Source: Streptomyces sp. TRM49041 (GTDB lineage Bacteria; Actinomycetota; Actinomycetes; Streptomycetales; Streptomycetaceae). From it: DNA of 64,000 nucleotides. The stretch is taken from assembly GCF_008271805.1 (NCBI RefSeq), contig NZ_VSRY01000141.1, positions 1 through 64,000 on the forward strand, given 5' to 3'. The notes beneath the pieces are model-generated. The model was not told where the DNA came from, did no database searches, and was given only the letters and a program-made list of their open reading frames with translations. Of this stretch, positions 40,291 through 49,105 are shown one piece after another. The number at the start of each line of letters is the position of its first letter. Position 1 is the first letter of the stretch. The position numbers and the translations under genes are program-made.

Positions 40291-40908
40291 ATGAGCCTCA
40301 GCCGCGCCCCCAGAGGGTTCCTGCTCACCGCCGGCGCCATGGCGGCCGCTCTCGCGCTGACCGCGTGCGGCGGCGAGACCAAGGGCACGTCCGGCGGTGG
40401 CGGTAACACCAACTTCGTCACCAACACCGGCGGCATCACCACCATCGCGAAGGGTGAGCGCCCGGCCCCCGACACGCTCGCCGGGGACACGCTGGACGGC
40501 GGGAAGCTCGACGTCGCCGACCTCAAGGGCAAGGTCGTCGTCCTCAACGTCTGGGGCTCCTGGTGCACGCCCTGCCGCGCCGAGGCGCCGCACTTCGCGA
40601 AGGTCGCCGAGGACCTGAAGCCGAAGGGCGTCGAGTTCGTCGGGATCAACACCCGGGACCCACAGAAGACCAAGGCCATCCGGTTCGAAGAGGAATTCGG
40701 GATCCCCTACCCGAGCCTCTACGACTCGTACGGCAAGCTCATCCTGAACGGCTTCCCCAAGGGCATCGTCCACCCGCAGGCCATCCCCTCCACCATCGTC
40801 CTCGACCGTGACGGCAACATCGCCGCACGGTCGCTGAAGGCGGTGTCCGAGAAGGAGCTGCGCTCGATGATCGACCCGGTCCTCGCCGAGAAGGCCGGCG
40901 GGCAGTAG
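40291..40908 (+). CDS. TlpA/ResA-type thiol-disulfide lipoprotein
   Basis: A 205-residue thioredoxin-fold lipoprotein. Lipobox LTAC (C26), a Gly/Asn linker, then LKGKVVVLNVWGSWCTPCRA with the redox pair C92-C95 (WCTPC), and the cis-Pro loop AIPSTIVLD. ResA/CcsX reduces the CxxCH cysteines of apocytochrome c outside the cell before haem attachment. It opens the ccs operon: CcdA follows after 3 bp. Confidence 0.9.
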   Translation: MSLSRAPRGFLLTAGAMAAALALTACGGETKGTSGGGGNTNFVTNTGGITTIAKGERPAPDTLAGDTLDGGKLDVADLKGKVVVLNVWGSWCTPCRAEAPHFAKVAEDLKPKGVEFVGINTRDPQKTKAIRFEEEFGIPYPSLYDSYGKLILNGFPKGIVHPQAIPSTIVLDRDGNIAARSLKAVSEKELRSMIDPVLAEKAGGQ

Positions 40909-40911
40909 TCC

Positions 40912-41649
40912 ATGAACGAGACGGTCTTCAGCGGGGCCCTCCTGCTGGCCCTGCCCGTCGCCGTGCTCGGCGGCCTGGTCTCCTTCTTCTCCCCCTGCGT
41001 ACTGCCGCTCGTCCCCGGCTACCTCTCGTACGTGACGGGGGTCACCGGCACCGACCTGGCCGAAGCACGGCGCGGCCGCCTCGCGCTCGGCGCGACCCTC
41101 TTCGTCCTCGGCTTCTCCGCCGTGTTCATCTCCGGCGGCGCCCTCTTCGGCTACTCCGGCCAGTGGCTCCTCGACCACCGCGAGACCCTCAGCAGGATCC
41201 TCGGCGTACTGATGATCGTCATGGGCGTCCTCTTCATGGGCCTCATGCCGTGGCTGACGCAGCGGGAGTTCCGCTTCCACAAGCGCCCGGCCGCCGGCCT
41301 CGTGGGCGCGCCCCTCATCGGCGTGCTGTTCGGGGTCGGCTGGACCCCGTGCGTCGGCCCGACCCTCACCGCCGTCAACGCGCTCGCGCTCAGCGAGGCC
41401 AGCGCCGGGCGCGGCGCGGTGCTCACCCTCGCGTACTGCCTGGGCCTCGGCGTGCCGTTCATCGTCGCCGCCGTCGCCTTCCGCAAGGCGCTCGGCGCGT
41501 TCGGGTGGGTCAAGCGGCACTATGCGTGGGTGATGCGGATCGGCGGCGGCATGATGATCCTGACCGGCCTGCTGCTGCTCACCGGCGTGTGGGACGTACT
41601 CGTGCAGGACATGCAGAGCTGGTCCAACGGCTTCCAGGTGGGGATCTGA
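40912..41649 (+). CDS. ccdA: Cytochrome c biogenesis protein CcdA
   Basis: A 245-residue membrane protein with six helices. SFFSPCVLPLVPGYLSYVTG (Cys near 29) and GVGWTPCVGPTLTAV carry the two conserved cysteines that pass electrons from cytoplasmic thioredoxin to ResA/CcsX across the membrane. Size and layout are those of the short CcdA of System II organisms. It sits between the TlpA-like gene and resB with almost no spacing. Confidence 0.95.
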   Translation: MNETVFSGALLLALPVAVLGGLVSFFSPCVLPLVPGYLSYVTGVTGTDLAEARRGRLALGATLFVLGFSAVFISGGALFGYSGQWLLDHRETLSRILGVLMIVMGVLFMGLMPWLTQREFRFHKRPAAGLVGAPLIGVLFGVGWTPCVGPTLTAVNALALSEASAGRGAVLTLAYCLGLGVPFIVAAVAFRKALGAFGWVKRHYAWVMRIGGGMMILTGLLLLTGVWDVLVQDMQSWSNGFQVGI

Positions 41650-41656
41650 GTTCACC

Positions 41657-43495
41657 ATGAGCAACACCGAACAGACGGGGCGGGCCGAGCAGGCCGGGCA
41701 GGCCGAGCGGGCCGGGCAGGCCGAGCGGGCTGAGCAGGCCGAGCTGGCCGAGCAGGCGGGGGAGTCCCAGGCGGACGGCCTCGGTGCCGCCGGGGAGCAG
41801 CTCTCCACCGCCCCCTCCCAGGAGCCGGAACCCGGGTCCGACTCCACCGGCCCCACCGGCACGCCCGGCCTGCCCGCGCTCGGCCTCGTCGGCTGGGTCC
41901 GCTGGTTCTGGCGGCAGCTGACCTCCATGCGGGTCGCGCTGATCCTCCTCTTCCTGCTCTCCCTCGGCGCGATCCCCGGCTCTCTCGTCCCGCAGAACGG
42001 CGTGGACGAGACCAAGGTGCGCGCCTTCAAGGAGGCCCACGAAACCCTCGGGCCGGTCTACGAGAAGCTCCAGCTCTTCGACGTCTACAGCTCGGTGTGG
42101 TTCTCCGCGATCTACATCCTGCTGTTCGTCTCCCTCATCGGCTGCATCCTGCCCCGCACCTCGCAGTTCGTGGGCCAGCTCCGCAGCCGCCCCCCGGGCG
42201 CGCCCAAGCGCCTCACCCGGCTCCCCGTCTACACCACGTGGCGCACCGGGGCCACGCCGGACCAGGCCCGTGAGGCCGCGCTGCGCCTGCTGCGGAAGAA
42301 CCGGTTCCGTGCCCATGTGGCCGGGGACGCGGTGGCCGCCGAGAAGGGCTACCTCCGCGAGGCCGGCAACCTCCTCTTCCACGTCGCGCTGATCGTGATG
42401 CTCGTGGCGTTCGCCTGCGGGCAGCTGTTCAAGTCCGAGGGCGGCAAGCTGATCGTCGAGGGCGACGGCTTCGCCAACACGCTCAGCCAGTACGACGACT
42501 TCCGGTCCGGGTCGCTGTTCAGCCTGGACGACCTCGGCCACTTCAGCTTCGAACTGAAACAGTTCACCGGTACGTACGAGGCGAGCGGCCCCCAGCGCGG
42601 CACGCCCCGCACCTTCGAGGCCGACGTCACGTACTCCGAGGGCGGCGGCCCCGACAAGAAGGCCGTCATCCGGGTCAACGAGCCGCTGAAGGTCGACGGC
42701 GCCAAGGTCTATCTGATCTCGCACGGGTACGCGCCCGTCGTCACCGTCCGGGACGGCCGCGGCAAGATCGTCAGCCAGGGCCCCGTACCGCTCCTGCCGA
42801 TCGACGCCAACGTCACCTCGCAGGGCGTCATCAAGGTGATGGACGGCTACCGCGACAAGAACGGCGAGAAGGAGCAGCTGGGCCTCCCGGCGTTCTTCGT
42901 GCCGACGTACGCGGGCAAGGGCAAGGGCGAGATGTTCTCGCAGTTCCCGGGGCTCGTGTACCCGGCGCTGAACCTGTCCGCGTACCACGGCGACCTGCGG
43001 GTGAACTCCGGCGTGCCGCAGAACGTGTACCAGCTGGACACCAGCAAGATGACCCCGTTCAAGGACGAGAACGGCGACATCTTCAAGAAGACCCTGCTGC
43101 CCGGCGAGACCATGACACTGCCGGACGGGGCCGGGTCGGTCACCTTCGAGAACGAGATCAAGGAGTGGGCCGGCTTCCAGATCTCCCAGCAGCCCGGCAA
43201 CGGCTGGGCGCTCGCCGGTGCCGTCGCCGCGATCATGGGCCTGATCGGGTCGCTGTTCATCCAGCGGCGCCGGATCTGGGTCCGGGCCGTCGAGGGTGAG
43301 GACGGCGTGACCGTCCTCGAGATGGCGGGGCTGGGCCGGAGCGAGTCCGCGAAGCTCCCCGAGGAGCTGGCCGAGCTGGCGGCCGCGCTCCACTCCGTGA
43401 CGCCGACGGCGCCGCCTGCGCCGGAGCGCGACACCGAGAACCACGACGCCGAACCCGCCGACAAGGCTGTTCCTGCCGAAGGGGCAACGCAGTGA
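41657..43495 (+). CDS. resB: Cytochrome c biogenesis protein ResB
   Basis: A 612-residue membrane protein of System II haem delivery. Hydrophobic segments near MRVALILLFLLSLGAIPGSLVP, YILLFVSLIGCILP and LLFHVALIVMLVAF, a large outer domain, then a last helix near residue 530 (GAVAAIMGLIGSLFIQRRR). With CcsB it carries haem out and joins it to apocytochrome c. A low-complexity N-terminal tail of nine (R/Q)A(E/G)-type tripeptides is unusual. Its stop overlaps the CcsB start (GTGA). Confidence 0.92.
   Translation: MSNTEQTGRAEQAGQAERAGQAERAEQAELAEQAGESQADGLGAAGEQLSTAPSQEPEPGSDSTGPTGTPGLPALGLVGWVRWFWRQLTSMRVALILLFLLSLGAIPGSLVPQNGVDETKVRAFKEAHETLGPVYEKLQLFDVYSSVWFSAIYILLFVSLIGCILPRTSQFVGQLRSRPPGAPKRLTRLPVYTTWRTGATPDQAREAALRLLRKNRFRAHVAGDAVAAEKGYLREAGNLLFHVALIVMLVAFACGQLFKSEGGKLIVEGDGFANTLSQYDDFRSGSLFSLDDLGHFSFELKQFTGTYEASGPQRGTPRTFEADVTYSEGGGPDKKAVIRVNEPLKVDGAKVYLISHGYAPVVTVRDGRGKIVSQGPVPLLPIDANVTSQGVIKVMDGYRDKNGEKEQLGLPAFFVPTYAGKGKGEMFSQFPGLVYPALNLSAYHGDLRVNSGVPQNVYQLDTSKMTPFKDENGDIFKKTLLPGETMTLPDGAGSVTFENEIKEWAGFQISQQPGNGWALAGAVAAIMGLIGSLFIQRRRIWVRAVEGEDGVTVLEMAGLGRSESAKLPEELAELAAALHSVTPTAPPAPERDTENHDAEPADKAVPAEGATQ
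41681..41761. repeat. 9-bp tandem repeat coding the ResB N-terminal tail
   Basis: Nine 9-bp units such as CGGGCCGAG and CAGGCCGGG encode RAE QAG QAE RAG QAE RAE QAE LAE QAG. The array is coding and in frame, so its expansion or contraction would change the length of the cytoplasmic tail without disrupting resB. Confidence 0.85.
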
Positions 43496-44589
43496 TCATC
43501 GCCGCCTCCACCAACGAGAACCTGGCGCACATCAGCAACGTCCTCGTCTACTCGGCCATGGCCGTGTACACCCTGGCGTTCCTCGCGCACATCGCCGAGT
43601 GGGTGCTCGGCAGCCGCAGCAAGGTTGGCCGTACCGCCGCCGCGCTGACCACCGCCGCCGCGGCCCCCGCGTCCGGCGCGCCCGTCGTCCAGGTGCGCGG
43701 CGAGCAGCAGGGCGGCGCGACCGCCGTGCTGGACAAGCCCGAGATCGTCACGCGCGGCGCCGCCGGGGCGCGGAACGTCCCGGACGGCCCGGGTGCCGCG
43801 GGCGGTGACGAGAAGGGCGACCTGTACGGGCGGATCGCCGTGTCGCTGACCACGCTGGCGTTCCTGCTGGAGGCCGCCGGTGTCGTGGCCCGCGCCATGT
43901 CGGTGCAGCGGGCGCCCTGGGGCAACATGTACGAGTTCTCGCTGACCTTCTCGACGGTCGCCGTCGGCGCGTACCTCGCCTTCCTCGTCGCCGGGAAGAA
44001 CGTCCGCTGGCTCGGGCTGCCCCTGGTCACCACCGTCCTCCTCGACCTCGGCCTGGCCACGACCTGGCTGTACACCGAGAGCGACCAGCTCGTCCCCGCC
44101 CTCGACTCGTACTGGCTGTGGATCCACGTCTCCACCGCGATCTTCTGTGGCGCGGTCTTCTACATCGGCGCCGTCGCCACGCTGCTGTACCTCTTCCGCG
44201 ACGCCTACGAGAGCAAGGTCGCGCGGGGTGAGACGCCCGGCGCGTTCGCGCGGTCCGTCATGGAGCGGCTCCCGGCGGCGGCGACCTTCGACAAGCTCGC
44301 CTACCGCGTCAACGCCGCCGTCTTCCCGCTGTGGACGTTCACGATCATCGCCGGTGCGATCTGGGCGGGCGACGCGTGGGGCCGCTACTGGGGCTGGGAC
44401 CCGAAGGAGGTCTGGTCCTTCATCACCTGGGTCGCGTACGCCTGCTACCTGCACGCCCGCGCGACGGTCGGCTGGAAGGGCCGCAAGGCGGCGTACCTGG
44501 CGCTGGTCGCCTTCGGCTGCTGGCTGTTCAACTACTACGGCGTGAACATCTGGGTCGACGGACTGCACTCGTACGCGGGCGTGGAGTGA
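43492..44589 (+). CDS. ccsB: c-type cytochrome biogenesis protein CcsB (ResC-like)
   Basis: A 365-residue membrane protein of the haem-handling CcsA/CcmC family. The WWD signature is WAGDAWGRYWGWDPKEVWSF (W291 onward), flanked by haem-ligating His residues (LDSYWLWIHVSTAIF; later KAAYLALVAFG). A long Ala/Gly-rich loop (about 45-105) separates the first helix from the rest. It works with ResB to export and attach haem. GTG start inside the resB stop; last gene of the operon. Confidence 0.93.
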   Translation: MIIAASTNENLAHISNVLVYSAMAVYTLAFLAHIAEWVLGSRSKVGRTAAALTTAAAAPASGAPVVQVRGEQQGGATAVLDKPEIVTRGAAGARNVPDGPGAAGGDEKGDLYGRIAVSLTTLAFLLEAAGVVARAMSVQRAPWGNMYEFSLTFSTVAVGAYLAFLVAGKNVRWLGLPLVTTVLLDLGLATTWLYTESDQLVPALDSYWLWIHVSTAIFCGAVFYIGAVATLLYLFRDAYESKVARGETPGAFARSVMERLPAAATFDKLAYRVNAAVFPLWTFTIIAGAIWAGDAWGRYWGWDPKEVWSFITWVAYACYLHARATVGWKGRKAAYLALVAFGCWLFNYYGVNIWVDGLHSYAGVE

Positions 44590-44630
44590 GGTAGGTAGCG
44601 CCTCGGGGCGGGCCGCGCGACGCTGGACGT

Positions 44631-45074
44631 ATGGACACGGACGCCGTCATGCATGCCGCGGCCGGCGAGACGCACGGTGACACGCACGTCCTGCGTTTCG
44701 TGGTGCCGCTCCCGCGCCCGGAGGGCGAGGTGTGGCCGGCCGTCGCCACCCGCGAGGGGCTCGGCGCGTGGCTGGCCGCCGTCGATGTGCTGGAGCCACG
44801 GCTCGGCGGCGCGGTGGTGGTGCGGTGGCTCGACGAGCCCGAGGCCGGGTCGGTCTCCGGGACGGTCACGGCGTGGGATGTGGACCGGGTCGCCGAGTAC
44901 TCGCTGGTGGGGGCGGCGGGGCGGATGCGGTTCCACTTGGAGCCGGGGGAGCGGGGGGACCCGGGGGCGACGGTGCTGCGCTTCACCCACACCTTCCAGG
45001 GGCCTGAGCACCTGCGGCGCGCGCGGCTCGCGATCTGGCCGACGCGGTTCCACCACCTGGTGACGTCGCTGTAG
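44631..45074 (+). CDS. SRPBCC domain protein (AHSA1-like)
   Basis: A 147-residue protein. HVLRFVVPLPRPEGEVWPAV, LGAWLAAVDVLEPRLGG, VSGTVTAWDVDRVAEYSL and LRFTHTFQGP follow the AHSA1 subgroup of the SRPBCC fold. The C-terminal helix is shorter than usual, ending RFHHLVTSL. The last six codons and the stop are part of a 22-bp tandem duplication, so the gene may have been shortened or its stop re-copied. Function unknown. Confidence 0.7.
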   Translation: MDTDAVMHAAAGETHGDTHVLRFVVPLPRPEGEVWPAVATREGLGAWLAAVDVLEPRLGGAVVVRWLDEPEAGSVSGTVTAWDVDRVAEYSLVGAAGRMRFHLEPGERGDPGATVLRFTHTFQGPEHLRRARLAIWPTRFHHLVTSL

Positions 45075-45097
45075 GCACCTGGTGACGTCGCTGTAGG
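45054..45097. repeat. 22-bp tandem duplication over a stop codon
   Basis: CACCTGGTGACGTCGCTGTAGG occurs at 45054-45075 and again, identically, at 45076-45097. The first copy includes the TAG of the SRPBCC gene. A recent event, since the two copies are identical. Confidence 0.9.
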
Positions 45098-45428
45098 CGT
45101 GGGTGGGTGGATAGGCGGGTGGCGCCTGCGGCCCGCTTGTCCCCCACCCCGCCCCTTCCCGGAACCGGGCTCCGCCTCGGGGGCCACTTCGGCGAAGCCG
45201 TGCGGGGTGAGGCCGGTCAGGCGGGTGACGAGACCGGTGGGGTCGAGGACCGACTCACGGCCGTACGGCTCTCTGTCCATCCGCCGCCCCCGCGCAGCGT
45301 CAGCGCCGCAGGACACGTCCTGTCACACCTTCAGGTGCAGGACAGCCAAGAGTGGTTGACATGTCGCGGAGAGTTCTCGAACCGGTGCCGTGACCGTCAT
45401 CCCGCCGTGGGAGCGGTGACGGCGTCCG
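45098..45428. other. Intergenic region without recognised gene
   Basis: Both strands have open frames, as expected in high-GC DNA, but none with a convincing ribosome binding site or family. A TTGACA-like hexamer (45356-45361) occurs on the + strand with no suitable -10, because the next + gene is far away. GGTGCAGGACAG and CCTGTCACACC (about 45318-45351) can pair and may help terminate the minus-strand gene. Confidence 0.4.
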
Positions 45429-45830
45429 TCACTTCCCCGACGGGGGCTGCGCGTCGCCGTCGCCCTGCTCGCGGCGCTTCAGCTCCTCCTCGCGGCGGCG
45501 CAGGTCCGCCTCCCAGTCCTTGAGGAGGGACTCGTCCTTCTTGTTCTCCTCGCGCAGGGACTTCAGGAAGTCGGGGTTGTCGTCGGGTGCGACCCACTGC
45601 GTGCGGTGGTTGCGGTGCCACTCGCTGGGCGTGCGGCCGCCCGCCGGGGTGTGGCGCATCTTGCCGGCGGCGAACCAGACGATCGGGCCGACGATCCAGA
45701 ACAGCAGGATGATGAAGACCCACGCCACCTTGGGCAGGTGCTTGGCCTCGTCCTCGGGGGTGTTAAGGCAGTCGATGAACGCATAGATCGTCAGTGCGAT
45801 CGGCAGGATGTACATCAGTGCCCTGAGCAT
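45429..45830 (-). CDS. PLDc_N-type small membrane protein
   Basis: A 133-residue protein. Two membrane segments (LRALMYILPIALTIYAFIDC; KVAWVFIILLFWIVGPIVWF) match the phospholipase D N-terminal (PLDc_N) domain, here without a PLD enzyme part. A charged tail follows, ending in a coiled-coil-like stretch (WEADLRRREEELKRREQG). Common in Streptomyces, role unknown. GGGGGC lies 8-9 nt before ATG 45830. It is divergent from the menaquinone decarboxylase gene. Confidence 0.8.
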   Translation of the reverse strand: MLRALMYILPIALTIYAFIDCLNTPEDEAKHLPKVAWVFIILLFWIVGPIVWFAAGKMRHTPAGGRTPSEWHRNHRTQWVAPDDNPDFLKSLREENKKDESLLKDWEADLRRREEELKRREQGDGDAQPPSGK

Positions 45831-46031
45831 GTGGGACAGCCCCCTGGATGCGACGGCGGGCCGCGCTTCGACAGCCCCGGTGACCACCTCAGAGTATCCG
45901 GTACCCCTCCGGCGCCTCCGGGCCAGTACGGCGACGGCCGCGCTGTCCCGGGCGGGGCGACCCCCGGGACCCGGCGGCAAACGCCCGGGGCGCGCGCGGC
46001 GACGAGAGCACCCTCCGCGATACTGGGGCGC

Positions 46032-47483
46032 ATGGCTTACGACGATCTCCGCTCGTTGCTCCGGGCGCTGGAGCGAGAAGGCGACCTCAAGCGCATCAAG
46101 GCCGAGGTCGACCCCCATCTGGAGGTCGGGGAGATCGTCGACCGGGTGCAGAAGGCCGGCGGCCCCGCCCTTCTCTTCGAGAACGTCAAGGGCTCGTCGA
46201 TGCCCCTGGCGATGAACGTCTACGGCACCGACCGGCGCCTGCTGAAGGCGCTGGACCTGAAGTCGTACGACGAGATCAGCGACAAGATCGGCGGGCTGCT
46301 CAAGCCCGAGCTGCCGAGCGGCTTCGTCGGTGTCCGTGAGGCGTTCGGGAAGCTCGGCGCGATGACGCACGTGCCGCCGAAGAAGGTGAAGGACGCGCCC
46401 GTCCAGGAAGTCGTCCTGCGCGGCGACGACGTGGACCTCGACCGGCTGCCCGCCCTCTTCACCTGGCCCGAGGACGGCGGGTCCTTCTTCAACCTGGGCC
46501 TCACACACACCAAGCACCCCGAGACCGGCATCCGCAACCTCGGCCTCTACCGCCTCCAGCGCCACGACAAGCGCACCATCGGCATGCACTGGCAGATCCA
46601 CAAGGACAGCCGCAACCACTACCAGGTGGCCGCGCGGCGCGGTGAGCGGCTGCCGGTCGCCATCGCCTTCGGGACGCCGCCCTCCGTGACGTACGCGTCG
46701 ACCGCCCCGCTCCCGGAGGACATCGACGAGTACCTGTTCGCGGGCTTCCTGCAGGGCCGGCGGATCGAGATGGTCGACTGCAAGACCGTGCCGCTCCAGG
46801 TCCCGGCGCACGCCGAGGTGGTGCTGGAGGGCTGGCTGGAGCCCGGCAGGACACTGCCGGAGGGCCCGTTCGGCGATCACACGGGCTTCTACACGCCGCA
46901 GGAGGACTTCCCGGCGCTGACGATCGACTGCGTGACGATGCGCCGGAAGCCGCTCCTCCAGTCCATCGTGGTGGGCCGGCCGCCCACGGAGGACGGCCCG
47001 CTGGGGAGGGCCACGGAGCGGTTCTTCCTCCCCCTCCTCAAGATCATCGTCCCGGACATCGTGGACTACCACCTGCCGGAGCCGGGCGGCTTCCACAACT
47101 GCGTGATCGTCTCCATCGAGAAGAAGTACCCGAAGCACGCCCAGAAGGTCATGCACGCGATCTGGGGCGCGCACATGCTGTCGCTGGAGAAGCTGATCGT
47201 GGTCGTCGACGCGGACTGCGACGTGCACAACTACCACGAGGTGGCCTGGCGGGCCCTCGGCAACGTCGACTACTCCCGCGACCTCACCGTCGTCGAGGGC
47301 CCGGTCGACCACCTGGACCACGCCTCGTACCAGAAGTTCTGGGGCGGCAAGGCGGGCATCGACGCGACCCGGAAGTGGCCCGAGGAGGGGTACGTACGGG
47401 ACGGCGGCTGGCCGGAGATGATCGAGTCCGATCCGTCGACGGCCGCGAAGGTCACGCGCCGCTGGAAGGAGTACGGGCTGTGA
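46032..47483 (+). CDS. UbiD-family decarboxylase (menaquinone biosynthesis)
   Basis: A 483-residue UbiD-type decarboxylase, dependent on prenylated FMN. Seen: MAYDDLRSLLRALEREGDL, GMHWQIHKDSRNHYQ, EVVLEGWLEPG, EGPFGDHTGFYTPQEDFP (the conserved E/D/H region) and VDADCDVHNYHEV. In the futalosine pathway a UbiD/UbiX pair removes the carboxyl of the prenylated naphthoate; the neighbours MqnP, UbiX-type and MqnE support this role. A GATACT -10-like element lies 10 nt before ATG, so it may be leaderless. Confidence 0.9.
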   Translation: MAYDDLRSLLRALEREGDLKRIKAEVDPHLEVGEIVDRVQKAGGPALLFENVKGSSMPLAMNVYGTDRRLLKALDLKSYDEISDKIGGLLKPELPSGFVGVREAFGKLGAMTHVPPKKVKDAPVQEVVLRGDDVDLDRLPALFTWPEDGGSFFNLGLTHTKHPETGIRNLGLYRLQRHDKRTIGMHWQIHKDSRNHYQVAARRGERLPVAIAFGTPPSVTYASTAPLPEDIDEYLFAGFLQGRRIEMVDCKTVPLQVPAHAEVVLEGWLEPGRTLPEGPFGDHTGFYTPQEDFPALTIDCVTMRRKPLLQSIVVGRPPTEDGPLGRATERFFLPLLKIIVPDIVDYHLPEPGGFHNCVIVSIEKKYPKHAQKVMHAIWGAHMLSLEKLIVVVDADCDVHNYHEVAWRALGNVDYSRDLTVVEGPVDHLDHASYQKFWGGKAGIDATRKWPEEGYVRDGGWPEMIESDPSTAAKVTRRWKEYGL

Positions 47484-48385
47484 GCGCCTCGGCGGCCGCG
47501 GCCGTACCGGAACGCGGCCGGACCCGTACCTTCCTCCGCCTCGTGATGATCGAACACTCGGTCTTCGCGCTGCCCTTCGCGTACATCGCCGCACTGACGG
47601 CGATGTACGAGCAGGACCGGACCGTCCACTGGTGGACGCTGCTCCTCGTCACCGTCGCGATGGTCGGGCTGCGCACCTTCGCGATGGCCTGCAACCGGAT
47701 CATCGACCGGGAGATCGACGCCCGGAACCCCCGCACCGCCGGCCGCGAGCTGGTCACCGGCGCCATGTCCGTACGGTCCGCGTGGACCGGCGCGCTGGTC
47801 GCGCTCGTGGTCTTCCTGGGCGCCGCGGCGCTGCTGAACCCGCTCTGCCTGGCGCTCGCGCCCCTCGCGGTCGTGCCGATGGTCGTCTATCCGTACGGGA
47901 AGCGGTTCACGAACTTCCCGCACGCCATCCTGGGCCTGGCCCAGGCCATCGGCCCGATCGGCGCGTGGCTCGCGGTCACCGGGGCGTGGTCGTGGGAGGC
48001 CGTGATCCTCGGCTTCGCCGTCGGCGTGTGGATCGGCGGCTTCGACCTGATCTTCGCGTGCCAGGACGTCGACGCGGACCGCGCGCACGGCGTCATGTCC
48101 GTCCCGGCCCGCTTCGGCATCCCGGCCGCGCTGTACGGGGCGCGCGGCGCCCATGCCGTCACGATGGGCCTCTTCGTCTGGTACGCCCTCGTGACCGGCG
48201 CGGGTCTCTGGTTCTGGGCCGGTCTGGTGGTCGTCGCCGGGGCGTTCCTCTATGAGCACTCCATCGTGAAGCCGGGTGACCTCTCCCGGCTGAACAGGGC
48301 GTTCTTCACGACGAACGGGTTCATCGGGATCGCGCTCTTCGTGTGCGCGCTGCTGGACCTGGCGGTGCGCGGCCTCACGGTGTGA
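47480..48385 (+). CDS. mqnP: UbiA-family prenyltransferase MqnP
   Basis: A 301-residue membrane prenyltransferase. The two Mg-pyrophosphate motifs are NRIIDREIDARNPRT (N-x3-D-x3-D) and DVDADRAHG (D-x3-D type). About eight to nine helices. It attaches the polyprenyl chain in futalosine menaquinone synthesis. GTG start overlaps the UbiD stop (GTGA). Its 3' end overlaps the convergent rhomboid gene by 11 bp. Confidence 0.92.
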   Translation: MSASAAAAVPERGRTRTFLRLVMIEHSVFALPFAYIAALTAMYEQDRTVHWWTLLLVTVAMVGLRTFAMACNRIIDREIDARNPRTAGRELVTGAMSVRSAWTGALVALVVFLGAAALLNPLCLALAPLAVVPMVVYPYGKRFTNFPHAILGLAQAIGPIGAWLAVTGAWSWEAVILGFAVGVWIGGFDLIFACQDVDADRAHGVMSVPARFGIPAALYGARGAHAVTMGLFVWYALVTGAGLWFWAGLVVVAGAFLYEHSIVKPGDLSRLNRAFFTTNGFIGIALFVCALLDLAVRGLTV

Positions 48386-48989
48386 GCGTGGCGGCGCCGG
48401 AGCGTGCCGGCCGGCGCCGGAACACGAAGGCCGCCGCGACGCCCGCGACCAGTCCGAAGAGGTGGCCCTGCCAGCTGACCTCCGTCTGCGTGGGGGATAT
48501 GCCCAGCAGGACCGTCGACCCCCAGATCGCCCCGATCGCCAGGCCGACGCCGATGTCCAGCGGCTTGCGGTCCACGAAGCCCCGCACCACCAGATAGCCG
48601 AAGAGGCCGAAGACCAGGCCCGACGCACCGGCCGTGTTGCTGTACGACGGGGAGACCAGCCACACGCCGATGCCGTCCAGGACCACGATCAGCGCGGACA
48701 CGGCCAGGAACCGGCGTATGCCGCCGAGCGCGGCGAGGAAGCCGAAGACGAACAGCGGGACGGAGTTGGCCGCGACATGACCGAAGCCGAAGTGCAGGAA
48801 CGCGGCCGGGACGACGTCACGCAGTTCGGTGAACTCGCGCGGTGTGATCCCGTACGGATCGAGGGCGTGTCCGCTCAGCAGGTCGACGGCCTCCAGGACC
48901 CACAGCAGGGCGATCCAGCCCAGCATCAGCCCGGCGGCGGCCTTCACCTGCTCGGCCCCGCTCCGTTCGGTCGCCGCTCTGCCGTCCAT
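48375..48989 (-). CDS. Rhomboid family intramembrane serine protease
   Basis: A 204-residue rhomboid with six membrane helices. FLHFGFGHVAANSVPLFVFG holds the His and Asn of the oxyanion region (H71, N75), NTAGASGLVFGLFGY holds catalytic S123, and SWQGHLFGLVAG holds H176. All active-site residues are present. Substrate unknown. ATG 48989 is chosen (MDGRAATERS). It overlaps mqnP at its 3' end and diverges from the ubiX-like gene. Confidence 0.9.
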   Translation of the reverse strand: MDGRAATERSGAEQVKAAAGLMLGWIALLWVLEAVDLLSGHALDPYGITPREFTELRDVVPAAFLHFGFGHVAANSVPLFVFGFLAALGGIRRFLAVSALIVVLDGIGVWLVSPSYSNTAGASGLVFGLFGYLVVRGFVDRKPLDIGVGLAIGAIWGSTVLLGISPTQTEVSWQGHLFGLVAGVAAAFVFRRRPARSGAATLTP

Positions 48990-49092
48990 CGCACCCCCCG
49001 CGTGTCGCGCGTGTCCACCCGGAAACGTCCGGGGCACCCCGCCGAGTTCCGCACCCCGGGGCCGGGCGGGCTGCCGCACGGGGGCGGGCGGA

Positions 49093-49105
49093 TAGGCTCA
49101 GCGGC
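49093..49105 (+). promoter_or_regulatory. Leaderless-type -10 before the ubiX-like gene
   Basis: TAGGCT (49093-49098) lies 7 nt before the GTG at 49106. No ribosome binding site is seen. It matches the TAGNNT leaderless pattern found before two other genes of this window. Confidence 0.45.
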
